Assembly (NCBI GenBank): GCA_033182465.1
Contig: CP137326.1
Coordinates: forward strand, 2,077,501 to 2,141,500
DNA from: Sanghuangporus weigelae
Taxonomy: Eukaryota > Basidiomycota > Agaricomycetes > Hymenochaetales > Hymenochaetaceae
Length of the DNA: 64,000 nt
Direction: 5' to 3'
The stretch's first letter is position 1; each line of letters starts with the position of its first letter. The notes beneath the pieces are model-generated. The model searched no databases and was not told where the DNA came from. It saw only the letters and a program-made list of their open reading frames with translations. A program made the position numbers and the translations under genes. Shown in pieces: positions 46,850-57,686 of this stretch.

Positions 46850-46860
46850 TTATCAGATAA
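46850..46860 (+). promoter_or_regulatory. GATA-factor iron regulator site (distal)
   Basis: TTATCAGATAA, a perfect palindrome around the central base, contains ATCWGATAA on both strands. That is the known core of Urbs1/SreA-type GATA repressors that shut off iron uptake genes when iron is plentiful. It lies 287 bp upstream of the FET3 ATG. Confidence 0.7.
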
Positions 46861-47045
46861 AAAAACGGGAATTATCATTGCAGTAGTAGTCTACTGACCC
46901 TGTACTAGTTCATTTTGTGTCTGTCCGTCGCGTTTCTTCCATACCATGCCTCGCCGAACTTCCCGAAAGCATTGGCATGCCGGTTTATTCCTAGGCATCC
47001 ATACGGACTCAACCAAGATCATGGATCTATTTCTGATCCGTTAGG

Positions 47046-47056
47046 TTATCAGATAA
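47046..47056 (+). promoter_or_regulatory. GATA-factor iron regulator site (proximal)
   Basis: Second identical TTATCAGATAA, 91 bp upstream of the FET3 ATG and 196 bp from the distal site. Two exact copies of this 11-mer in 210 bp before an iron gene are unlikely by chance. Confidence 0.72.
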
Positions 47057-47146
47057 AAACGCCTTATCTCGCTTGCTTTTGAAGTTCTGTGGCCGGAGCT
47101 ATTGAGGTTCTTGACGTCCTTCCTTCGCTGAGACGCGAGAACTACG

Positions 47147-49637
47147 ATGTTCTTCGTCGTTCGGCTGACTTCTGTTCTTTCACTTTGTCTGGCCTTCATC
47201 ATTCCGCATGTTCGAGCAGATATTTCGGAGCTTTGGTGGAATATAACATATGGTTCGTCACTCAACGTTTGATCTCATTCTCGACTGATTGTTTTCCGTT
47301 GGCAGTCGAGAATACGAACCCGGATGGACTATTTCCTCGTAGAGCGGTCGGAGTGAACGGATCTTGGCCGCCGCCTCCGATCGACATAAGCGCGAACGAT
47401 ACTCTCATACTGCATGCTACGAACAGCCTCAGTGAAGTCACGAGTTTGCATCATCACGGAATCTACTTTACGAATGCCAGCTGGTACGATGGCGCAGCTG
47501 GTCTTGGTCAATGGTCGGTCTTATTATAGCTTCCGATTCTTGACACGACGAGCTGATTGTCGACCTCTTGTTTCTTTCTCGGCAATTTTGTGTCTCCAGT
47601 GGAATTCCTCCGGGCCAAACATTCCATTACGTCGCTCCGGTAAACGAGTCTGGTAAGTTCTCGTGAATTCATTTTCAGTCGACGACTTTTAAGGAGTCGA
47701 ACTTCTGGTCAGGCCAGTGGGGTACATTCTGGATTCATGCCCACGCATCGGTACGGCATTGATTCTAAGTCTCGACCTTTATTCTTTGTCTCATGGCATA
47801 TCAGGGTCACTACGTTGATGGCTTGCGAGCTCCCGTAATCATTCGTCCGGAGCAAGAACCGCACACCTATGATGCTGAATATACAGTAGTGCTTGGAGAT
47901 TGGTAATGCGTTCGGAGTATCTTCAAGAAAAGCAGTTTCTTATCCTGCTTCTTAACGTTAGGTATCATGATGAGCATGCAAAGCTAATGGAGCGCTTTAT
48001 CAGCATCGCAAATCCAGGAGGAGCCGAACCGGTTCCAGGTTCGTATCTTTGTTCAGAAATGATATTCTGGAAAATCTAACTAATTGGCAAACCTCAGAGT
48101 CGCCTCTTATTTACTTTGCTGCGAATGGCACTTATTTGGATGGATTCAATGGAAACGCCAGTCTTGCCTTCGAGGCGGGCAGGACATACCGCCTACGTAT
48201 CGTGAATACGGCTGGCTTCGCCATGTTTTTCTTTTGGATCGACGGGCATCAAATGAGGATTATCGAAGCGGACGGTGTAGGTATAATTCTTACCTGGAAT
48301 AAATTGAATGCTTATAAGCTTCGTGTTCAGGTCGACACTGGGGAAATGCCAGTTGACTTACTGTCTCTCACAGCAGCCCAGCGCTACTCCGTCCTTGTCA
48401 CAGCCCTGAATGACACCACCTCTAATTGGGCGATACATGCGAATATGGACACGGGAATGTTTGATACCATTCCGGATGATCTGAACCCCAGTGAGTCATC
48501 CCGTCCTCGCATCTTGAAATCTATAAATCTCACTCTTTTCTAGATGCGACCGCACAAATAATCTATTCACCTTCCTTTACACTCAGTGAACCGCAGACAG
48601 TCGACGCATACGTCGATACGAACGACTCGGCACTCGTTCCCATTGAAGTCGTCCCCCAGCACAGTGGCAATGTCCGAACGATTCCACTAGAAGTTGCGTT
48701 CGACACGATGACCGACGGTTCAAACCGTGCGATGTTCAATAACATTACATACAACGCTCCTGTTGTGCCAACAGTGTTCAGCGCAATCAGTTTGGATGAG
48801 GTCGCTGGGAACGGCTCAGCAAATGTCGCATCCGCGTACGGACCATGGAACTACGTGTTTGATACCGGCGATGTGCTTGATTTCGTTGTTATGAATAGCG
48901 ATGCTAACGGTCACCCGTTGTAAGTCTCCAGTCGACCCCACTTTGCAGGACTACATTCATGATCTCATATGTAATTGTCAGCCATCTTCACGGACACCAG
49001 TTCCAAATCGTCAACCGTGCGACGGACTACAGGTCAGACGATCCAGCTCTCAACCCTCCTACGCCCGAGGGCCAAGCAAACCCTTCGCGGCGCGATACTG
49101 TCCAGGTCCCTTCCAATGCGAGTGTTACACTGCGATTCGTCGCTGATAACCCAGGCGCATGGTTCTTCCACTGTCACATCGAGTGGCATCTCGAGGCTGG
49201 TCTGGCCATCACCTTCGTCACCGCCCCGCAGCAAATGGTCGCAGCCGCGACGTCTGGTCACTATCCGCTCCCGCAGTTCATGTATGATCAGTGCTCTTCG
49301 CTCGGAGTACCTACGACGGGCAACGCCGCCGGGAAAAACAGCACGACTGACCTAACAGGACTCACACTGGGACCATTCTTGCAGGACAATGGTTGGCATA
49401 CGAAGGGGATACTAGCAATGACCGGGTGAGCTCTCCATCTCGATCTACATCTATAGTTTGTCTAAGTCTCAAAACAGCTCCGTACTGACGGCGGTCATCG
49501 GAATGGCATCCGTCGTCTGGTACGCATTCGGCGAAAGATTGACGGACGCAGAGGTTGAAGCAGAAACGAAGAGGCGTCAAGACGCCAAGGATGCACGCGT
49601 TGGTGCTGGAAATTTTTTCAGTAAATTCAAAAATTAA
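47147..49637 (+). CDS. FET3: Fet3-type multicopper ferroxidase
   Basis: Eleven exons in phase: 47147-47252, 47306-47513, 47600-47652, 47713-47750, 47805-47902, 47962-48038, 48098-48276, 48331-48490, 48544-48919, 48982-49425, 49478-49637; 632 residues. It oxidises Fe2+ to Fe3+ at the cell surface and hands it to FTR1. Signal peptide FFVVRLTSVLSLCLAFIIP. Four copper blocks: SLHHHG, WIHAHASGHYVDGL, HPFHLHGH (split by an intron) and HCHIEWHLEAGL. Two acidic residues that distinguish ferroxidases from laccases are in place: Glu in GAEPVP (yeast E185) and Asp four residues before the HPFHLH block in NSDANG (yeast D409). A C-terminal membrane anchor (GSVLTAVIGMASVVWYAFG) and a basic cytosolic tail follow, as in Fet3. 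Two iron-type GATA sites precede the gene. Its usual partner, FTR1, is broken just upstream. Confidence 0.92.
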
Positions 49638-50299
49638 ATCAAATCGAGCTGTCTTCATGTCTATTATCAGATTTCTTTCTGCTCTCCCTTCATACTTGTT
49701 CCCTAAAACGAATGTAAACTCTCGAAAATATATATGTACAATATGATACTCACACAATTAAGATCTGTAACAAAAACTTTAGACTTCGCGAGAAGTAAGA
49801 AAACCACAGCACCCAGGATTCCCGCGTGGTCCCCCACCGTGGTACTAACTGGGCGGTACTCCATTTAACTGCGCAGATCAGACGGGATGCGGTGCTTTCA
49901 GAGTCCTATGGCCGTGGATATACATTTCACTAAAATACAGACCATATCCGGTTCAGTTTCAGATGTGTATGACTGTTTTCTGGACGGTACTATGGATTTG
50001 AGCGACATAGGTACAGTAACGGTAATAGATGTTTCCTTTCCAAAGTCTTATCGTGGAAATGTTCTACGTAATCACATTTGCTGAGCGTAAAAGTAACGTG
50101 TTGCCGCATACGGCACACAACTCACTACTCCTTCTGGGGAGCTACCCATATTTGATCGCAAGCTGCACGTACTCCATATAAATTCAATATACGTCAGTGC
50201 TTCCAAGTTGAAAGCAATGCTTCTTACCTTGATGAGCTGTTTCCAAGAAAGTTTAGGTCAGTGAGTGTATTCTTGTTCCCTGGACTGAATAGCAATCTA
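49638..50299. other. Intergenic region after FET3
   Basis: 3' UTR-like AT-rich sequence to about 49.78 kb, then no recognisable feature. Confidence 0.4.
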
Positions 50300-50680
50300 G
50301 AATGTTCACCATGCCTAGGAAAAGTATACTTGTCCTCTGTGCGGAACTTATTCTAGGAAGATGTACAAATCCAAGTCGTTTATTTCTCTCTGTGAGTCTC
50401 ACTAGCTTTTGCTCAAGAGGGAGACACACAAGATTTCGACGGCATCAAATAGAGTACTAGTAATCGCCTGCTCAATATTCAACATCATGGAATTCAGGAT
50501 ATGCGTGTCGAATGAATTCATCTCCGATTCGTTATTTTTCTGCGTTCTCCAAGGCTCTCGCTATTCTCGAAAGCTTTTCAATTTGAAGGAAGCGGCAGAA
50601 AGTGGAGAGTACAGGACGCCCTCCAGGACACTTGCCGTGATGGACTTCGCCGAGCCTGCAAATCTGCAAAGGTAGGGTCA
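50300..50680 (+). pseudogene. DUF6533 gene 3' fragment, copy G
   Basis: The last exons of the family survive: VIACSIFNIMEFRICVSNEF, then a damaged LGSRMLFNLKEAGERG block (QGSRYSRKLFNLKEAAESG, with a small insertion) and TLAVMDFAEPANLQR, followed by a GTAGGG donor. No 5' exons were found. It is a truncated relict placed beyond the iron genes, the most distal member of the family in this window. Confidence 0.7.
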
Positions 50681-51058
50681 TGGAGCACCGTGTCTCTATC
50701 GAATACCTTAGCAGTGGACGAGTACAACGAGACAGAAGGCATCGAGATCAGAGAGTTAGTATGGAAATGCGTCCACTCTCTGCTTATACGAGAGCAATTC
50801 CCACTTACCGAGTACGATTACAAAGTATTATGCGCTGAGGCATCTGCCATATGTCCCTTTGTCTTTGGTTGTCCGCGGAAACTAAAAGTCTTTCCTTGCG
50901 CAAATGAGCACGAAAGCATATTTTCGCTGTGGTGTTCTAATCGGACGAACATCATGACTTTCCATTGTATCTGCTCATACATCGAACTCAGTAAGAATAA
51001 CTCGTGCAGGGAACGCAGTCACAGAAAAATGCTATATTTAGAAGGGTCTAGGCCGAAC

Positions 51059-52123
51059 TTAAACCGCTACTGTTCCATGCATGCGCGCTCGAGCAGCCCG
51101 CCGCCTCTCACGCCTGTGTTCCTCTGGGACATGCGAAGCCTTCGTCGTAGGAAGATGGATGCGCAGAGGGTACACTGGCCCTCCTAACTCGAAGAACGGA
51201 AGATCCATCTCGTCGCCGTCGCCGCCTTCCGCATCATCGTTCACTGAATCAGGCTTGCGATCGACCGACTCGTGAGATGGCACGCGAACGCTAGTGCGAA
51301 TGCCGTTGTCTGCGCGAAGGGTGACGGCTGCCTGTGATGGTGATGGCGTTGGCGTGTTATGAACATCTAGACCGTCTTTGCGTTCGGGTATGAGTGAAGC
51401 GTGACGTGTCTCCTCGACAGTTGCTAGTGGAAGGTGCCTCGTGTCCTCTCCAGAGGCAGTTACTGCGTTCCCATTCCCAATAGCTAGATCGACACGGGTA
51501 TAGTTCGAGCCTTTCATTCCCCATCTCCATCGGTACGCTTCTTCCCCGTCAGCAAGGGCAGCCGAGTACGTGTAATGTCCATCTGGATCGATAGCGAGAT
51601 GATCATGCCCGATTTCGACCAACCGATTCTTCGCATTTCGTTCATTGGATCCAGAAAATCTGGAGAAGCGAAGATGTCTTGATCGTTCCTGAACATGCTC
51701 CTGTTGTTCTTGTTGTTGTTCGGGTTCGGGTGGCACGACTTTTGCTCCTATTCCCGAGAGTGCATGGACGAACAGAACGAGGCACGCGACGAATACGAGC
51801 TTGAAGATGTACGCATAAGCATTCGGTATATCGCTCGCGCCAGCCTTTACTCGTTTCCTCCGCTTTCTGGATAGCTTAGACTCCGAACCAGACGAAAAAA
51901 TCGCGGTCGCCGTTGCATTGTCACTAGAATGTTGTGTCCGAGTCGAATCTTCTTCGGATTTAAATGACTCAGAGTCAGGTAAGGCTGTAGGTCTGGTACG
52001 AGCGTGCATAGTACTGATTCCAGAAGAAGGAGAGACTGTACGAGATGCAAGTCGCTTATACGTCCTTTGCTTTTGGAATACGACAGGGCTGAAAGCGCGA
52101 GTGGCAGAAGTCGAGACGCTCAT
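51059..52123 (-). CDS. Single-pass membrane protein of unknown function
   Basis: Uninterrupted 354-codon frame starting ATG at 52123. Residues 1-100 are Ser/Thr-rich and end in a strongly basic stretch (SKLSRKRRKRVKAG, about 83-95). One clear membrane helix follows at about 104-125 (YIFKLVFVACLVLFVHALSG), then a Gln/Glu-rich segment and a polar C-terminal region with an NYT glycosylation site and an acidic GGDGDEMDLPFFELGGP patch. The very C-terminus is Arg-rich (RRERRRAARAR). Positive charges on the N-terminal side of the helix predict a type II topology, with the C-terminal region outside. I recognise no family. The absence of introns is unusual here, but the base composition and length argue for a real gene. 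Confidence 0.65.
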   Translation of the reverse strand: MSVSTSATRAFSPVVFQKQRTYKRLASRTVSPSSGISTMHARTRPTALPDSESFKSEEDSTRTQHSSDNATATAIFSSGSESKLSRKRRKRVKAGASDIPNAYAYIFKLVFVACLVLFVHALSGIGAKVVPPEPEQQQEQQEHVQERSRHLRFSRFSGSNERNAKNRLVEIGHDHLAIDPDGHYTYSAALADGEEAYRWRWGMKGSNYTRVDLAIGNGNAVTASGEDTRHLPLATVEETRHASLIPERKDGLDVHNTPTPSPSQAAVTLRADNGIRTSVRVPSHESVDRKPDSVNDDAEGGDGDEMDLPFFELGGPVYPLRIHLPTTKASHVPEEHRRERRRAARARMHGTVAV

Positions 52124-53530
52124 CTTAAACGAGAAAAAAGGCAGCTAGTTCAGGAGGGAAACCTCGACCGAGCTCGGGGCGAGTAGCAAGAACCAGATTC
52201 ACGTAGCCAGCCAGCCAGCAGCTTTTAAATATCCAGAGCCTCGCGAAGCACAGGGGAGAGAATAGAAGAATTGAGAGACCTTGTGGCAGTCAGATCACTG
52301 ATCAACTTCTGCATATGCAATATCCCGAAGAGGGATCCGCGGATCATTGTCGATCATATCTACCTTTGGACATCTGTCAGATCAGAACAAGTCTAGGCTC
52401 TGGTCCCCCCTTACGGGAGGCGGGACGTCTTCACCTCGCTCGGAAGGCGGGTATAAGGAAAAGGTCGTAGAGCAAGATTATCCTTAGGGGGGTCTTTAAT
52501 GCCAACTTGGATTTGTCCATCTTCGTGTTTCAAATGCATGGACGAGCATGCCAGGGATTAGACGATGGCGGATGAGTACAATACTTCAGTATGCATTAAT
52601 ATTTTGATGCGCCAACTTGAAGGCCTTAACATGGGACGACTGCTGTGATAAGGCGGATAAGTATGTTAAAAGTAATCCGGCTGTGGCGTATAGCACTGAA
52701 AAAAGAAGTAAATATATAAGATTGTTTGACATTCACCTAGAGGACGAAATCCCTAAAGGGAAGCCGTAGTACAGTAGTGGACTTTCGACTAACTGTGTAA
52801 CCCCGTAAGCTCTATTCTTAGGGTAGAGAAGCTATTTTATCTTCAGTGTGTGAATTTTTGTGATCTTCTCAATTCCAGTCGCGTATTCGTGCCTGTCCCA
52901 TGAATGGCCTCACATGTAGCAGCGTGTAGCGTGATTTGTGCGCCCCGGACCGTGAATTATCTAGGCTTCTAAAGCCTATCCACTCGGGTATCGTCATTAC
53001 CGGTACGGTGTATCTCAGAGTAGAGACAAACATCACAAAACAGTCGATAATCTCCTGCTGGAAAACGCCAGAGGGGAGGAGAGCTACATATATCGGTGTA
53101 TTTGTGCGAGCTATTGTGAGTGGGAGCCTCAGGCTCCCGTAGAGGGGGAAAAAATCAAACAAAGTTACATACCCATAAGTACGACATCATCAAGAAGTCC
53201 AAGATCCATAACAACGGGGATGATGAAACAAAAATGGAGGTAGCAATGCAAAACAAAACAATGCGACAACAGGTCGGGACGAGAAGGAAAGACATAGGAA
53301 TAAAAATGACTATGGGTAGGCAAGGAAGCAGATAGTACAAATGCAATGCAAGATGAGTCAAGAGAACAAGAAGAATCACAGCAGAAACAGTTCAAAAATA
53401 GATCGATATAGAGATGAAGGCAAACAAAAGGTACAAGCGATACGATACGATGCAACACAGGAAAGAAAAGCGAAAGTTATATTGTCCGGAAGAAGATATG
53501 TCCGAAAAACGAGCCGATCAAAAAAAGCGT
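52124..53530. other. Intergenic region
   Basis: Promoter of the membrane protein on the left; A-rich 3' flank of the transcription factor on the right (53.15-53.53 kb, strongly A-biased on the plus strand). No gene recognised between. Confidence 0.45.
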
Positions 53531-56500
53531 TCAGAGTAAATAAGAGAGGTTCGTCGGAAGCTGAAAGGAAGGGTCAATAGGCGGTGGAGACTCAAGCCCA
53601 GCCTCAAGACACGCATTCTCCAATTGAGTTCGGATGTTGGCGTAACTAACACGTTGCTCTATACCAAGAAAAAAATAACCAAGCACAATCAGCTTCTATC
53701 TCATCACGCAGAATGGAATCCCCCGCAGACAATGGAGACTTCTTACTCACCCTCGCAAGGCCAGAGTGCCGAGAGATAATTTATCGGAGAAAGGAAGTTC
53801 TTCGCAAGTTCCAGCGCGACGGTAAGCGACTTATCAGCGTACCACAGCTGGAGACAGCGAGACATGTGGCCCATGAACCAGTAGCAAAAGAACGGTCGCC
53901 TTGCGAGTAAACTTCCACGCAGACCCGTCAGTGCCTGAAGGCCATGCATGCTTCGTTTGGCGAGGGTCGCTTGGTGAGTTACTGAAAAAGTTTTCAGAAG
54001 GCTGCGATAAGCAAACCATGCTTCTGGAGACAAATTATAGCAACTTACACCACTCCTCAGCCTTCTTGCGATGAACAGCACCCGACATATCTCTAATAGG
54101 CAGGAGAAAAAGGTCAGCCTCCTCATCGTCATGACGACACGCACGGACCAATGCACTCACGGGCTTGGGTGGGGAACGAATCGTCGGAACTCAGACGACA
54201 CGTACATCCGTGCGTTGAACAGATACTCGCGTCCATGATACAGGAATGCGCGCTCAATACCACAGGAATGTCCATCAAGCGCGTTCTCAATGGCGTCAGC
54301 TTCCAGCCATACGGACTGTGCGAATATCGCGCGCTCGCGCTCGCTGACGTTTCGAATGTGGAGGCATGCGTGCCAGAGTAGTATCGCCCGAGCGTAAAGC
54401 GACCATACCGTGTCAAGCTTTGAATTGATAGTTGTTGACGGCAACATATCTGTAAGGTTCTCTCCCGGAAAGATATTGTATATCTATAATCGTAGATGAT
54501 GAATATCACATGACAAAAACGGGAAGATGAACTCACGTTGGCAGGCTGGAGTAAGAAAAGGTTCAAGTGCTGTAAACCAACTGACGTTCGGTACGTTGTA
54601 TAACCTGCAAACAAGTGAAGGGTATTCCAGCATAATCGTCGACATTCCTCTCGTCGGATCTCTGTGTCATTCCATTTCGGATTCCATCCAGGCGCGCCCA
54701 ACCAAAAAGGAACATGGTCTTTCGCCTCGGACCAAACCTTGCCGAGGCTCAACTCGTTGCAGACGCAAGGTGCCTGCTTTTGGTGTTGATGAGCGGCCAT
54801 TCCACGGATGTGTCGATTGGCGGAGTCTCGATAAGGTGAATGATACTGAAGCAGCTGTGAAGAGTATCTGGGCTTGGGCCGACGACCAGCAATTGGTTGC
54901 CTGTTATATAGAGGCATAGGTAAAAGATGTGAGGCCGTGCCATTCGCGTATGCTGAGCTTCCGAATGCTGAGGCGACAGAATCTGTTAAAACTGATATCG
55001 ATGGATCCGGAGCATCGATAAACGTGAGAGCGAGGGTATGTATAATGTTATCCAATGTTCCTAACGCCGAGTGAAGTCTGGCAACACTGCGCTCAGGATG
55101 CGAAGACAGTTCGAAAAGTGCAAGTAACTAGGAGAGAGGGCGCCATTCAGTCAGCGGGCTCAATTCAAAATATACAGAAACTGAGGCGCACCCAAGCGGC
55201 TTGAGCAAGACCGGGGTCAATCCAAGATGCATTGACACTCGCATCCAGCGCAGCTTGCGCTTTCTCTCTTAGCCAAAGCGTCCTTCTCATACCTTCTGCA
55301 CCAAGATCCACAGTGCTGCTGCGGAAGTAGTTGGACCACATGAGCAACGCAAATACGAGAGCCGGTTGCATCGTCTCCCTCGCGCGGAAAAATGTGCCAA
55401 AGAATAATGGTACGTTGAAGAATGCGAACCAAAATATTGTGTCCCGGAAGACGGTTTGAAGGTCATGCACAATGATCTGTGCAACTCGCTGTCGCATTGC
55501 ACCGGTGACGAGAGCACCGCATGGAACGGATACGGAAACACCGTAAGCCAACTCATATCGCGTCGCGATAGCAGGAGTGCAATACGGCTCCGTGCAATAG
55601 CTATCAAGCAAGGAGTCCCACCATGTCTTACGCACGAAGTCCAATGATGGAGTCTGGACAATGGTGAGTTCATAAGGCACAACATTCTCCTCATCTTCTG
55701 ACGGGGAAATGTAAGCACCGTAAGCATGTTGACCTTGACCCTGATGGACAGCCCATTGATATGGGTTGTATGAATCAGAAGTCTCAACGAAAATCAGTAT
55801 ATGGACACTGAGACTCATCGAGAAAAACCGGCAAACGACATACTACAGAGTCTAAGCTATCCCGTCGAGAGTGCGGCGTATCAGCATCAGAAATCGTCGA
55901 ATAATCGTTTCCCTGCTGCTGAGCCGCAAGAATGCCGAAACTTGAGTACGCGGCTTGCATCATCGGTTCTTGATCGACAGCGACAGGTTGTACAACATTC
56001 AATTCCCGCGATGCAAAGTCGTTGAGCCCAATGGAAACAGGTGAGGTTGCGGTGTCCAACCTAGGCAAACCCACACCGGGCTCTTCAGTCCCAATAGTAG
56101 AAGGTACATTCGAGTATGAAGAAGCTGCCTGTGTACCAAACGGGCTCGTGATCGCGGAATAAGACATGGAGGCCGGAGTACCCGGAGAAAACGGGCTCGA
56201 AGAAGACTGAATCACTGGTTCTGTGGATATCCGAGAAACGAGGAGCCGAGCATCATTAGGCTTCAGTGTATTGATGACATAACCGTCTTGAGGGGCATTA
56301 AACGCGAAGGAAGGAGTAAGCAGGGTCCTGTAGTCATGAGGTTGACTAGCATCTGAACCTGATGAACCCGGAACAGGCTGATTGGGTCCGCGGCCATGAC
56401 CATTCGTGCTCGCAGAAGATGGAGGTGAAGGAATACACGCCCATGTAGTGTTCTGATCATTTGATAGTACATTAGCAAAATCGCTTCCAGGGCGAGTCGC

Positions 56501-57686
56501 TAAGTAAAGCGGAGATCTCGTGGGTGTCAGAGGCGTCTCTTCCTCCTTGTCGCTTCTCGTGCGTCGTCTACGGCGGGGACTTGGAACTTTCCCATGGCGT
56601 TGACGAGCACCTGGCTGGCGATCAGGACCTCGGCGTTTGGGAATTGGATCAAACTCGCAGATGCCAGTTCCCCGTTGATTGCAGTTATAGCACATAGGCT
56701 TTGCACCGTCACAGCGAATTTTTCGACTTCGGCTGTGAAATGATTGTCGTCAGTCAGTCTGAGATATAATCATTTTCTTGAAAAACTCACCATTGCTGGC
56801 ACGCGACATACACGCGCTCTCTCTGCTTTCCTTGAGTAGTAGGAGGTTGATCTGGGGCAAGAGCTATGTGGACGCGTTCCCTCCCTTTCATAGTGCGTTG
56901 TTTCTTTGATCGCGATGGTCCAATACTCCCGTTCTCTACGTTTTCTCGGAAATCGTCTACGCCTCGACTAGTGCCAGATTCGGGAGCAGTCCCGTCCCCA
57001 GGAACAAAGCTGGTCACGTACTGACTAAAGTCACTTGTGTCTGCGGATGTATCCAGGACAGATAAATTGGTGAAATTGCCGGTTACGGAATTTGTCGACC
57101 TGGTGACGAAAGAACTGGACGAACCCGAAGATGAAGCAATGGACGCTTCGGTTATAGCTTCCGATAACATATGATAGCTCTGTAAGGTAGAGGAGCGCAA
57201 TTGCTCTTCAGACAAGCAAGTAGACGGCCGGCCGAGGATCCCGGGTAATGCGCGTGAATGGCTGCTCAAAGGAATGAGCAAATCGCTCTCTTCGCGTTTG
57301 CAGATAGGATAGAAATCAGTTCCTCCTCTTGAGGGAGCAAAATAAGAGCCACTTGGTGAACTAGACGAGCCTTCGGAGTCGCGTGAAATTTCCAATCCGT
57401 CAAAAATACCGTATTCGGTGCGGGCAGGAGGCTCGTATTCCGCGTATTTATATAAATTCTGACGAGGGAATTGCCAGTGATGACGAGAAATCCCAGCGTC
57501 GAAAGACGGCGGGCGCGAGTCAGTATAGATGGGCGGGAGAAAGAGGCGAGATGGTGGTTGGTGGAAGAGAAGGGATTGTGTAGTTTGTTGTGTCTCGGTC
57601 ACTACAGACGGTGAAGCGGGAGAGCACACGTGGGAACCCGATTGGCGCTCGTGTAAGCTGCCTATTTGGGATGCCGAGGTCGCCAT
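53531..57686 (-). CDS. Zn2Cys6 fungal-type transcription factor
   Basis: Eight exons in phase: 57686-56791, 56732-55844, 55782-55192, 55127-54537, 54459-54161, 54092-54049, 54020-53751, 53658-53531; 1235 residues. The DNA-binding cluster spans the exon 1/2 junction: VACQQ-CRSRKIRCDG-AKPMCYNCNQRGTGICEFDP, giving six cysteines in C-x2-C-x6-C-x6-C-x2-C-x7-C order, followed by a basic linker (PKRRGPDRQPGARQR). The cluster starts near residue 295, after a long Ser-rich N-terminal extension, not near the N-terminus. A long disordered Ser/Pro middle follows, then the conserved fungal regulatory region (LLDSYC; FWFAFFNVPLFFGTFF; RALLLWH-like ARAILLWHACLHIRNVSERE). It ends LENACLEAGLESPPPIDPSF. The start at 57686 is the first ATG in the frame, with A at -3. 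The exon 7 acceptor (GAAG) is non-typical, so exons 6-7 are less sure. Targets unknown. Confidence 0.85.

Larger units (their letters stand above)
46521..47146. promoter_or_regulatory. FET3 promoter region
   Basis: Noncoding stretch between the FTR1 remnant and FET3 carrying two identical GATA palindromes (listed separately). A TTATGG and TTAATTAA-like AT-rich stretch lies at 46808-46826. Confidence 0.6.

Noticed and set aside
47157-49637. Laccase instead of ferroxidase
   Set aside because: The C-terminal membrane anchor plus the Glu in GAEPVP and the Asp before HPFHLHGH fit Fet3. Laccases are secreted and lack these.
50690-51187. 165-codon plus-strand frame
   Set aside because: Overlaps the 3' end of the well-supported minus-strand membrane protein and shows no motif; only its first ~20 codons may belong to the last exon of DUF6533 fragment G.
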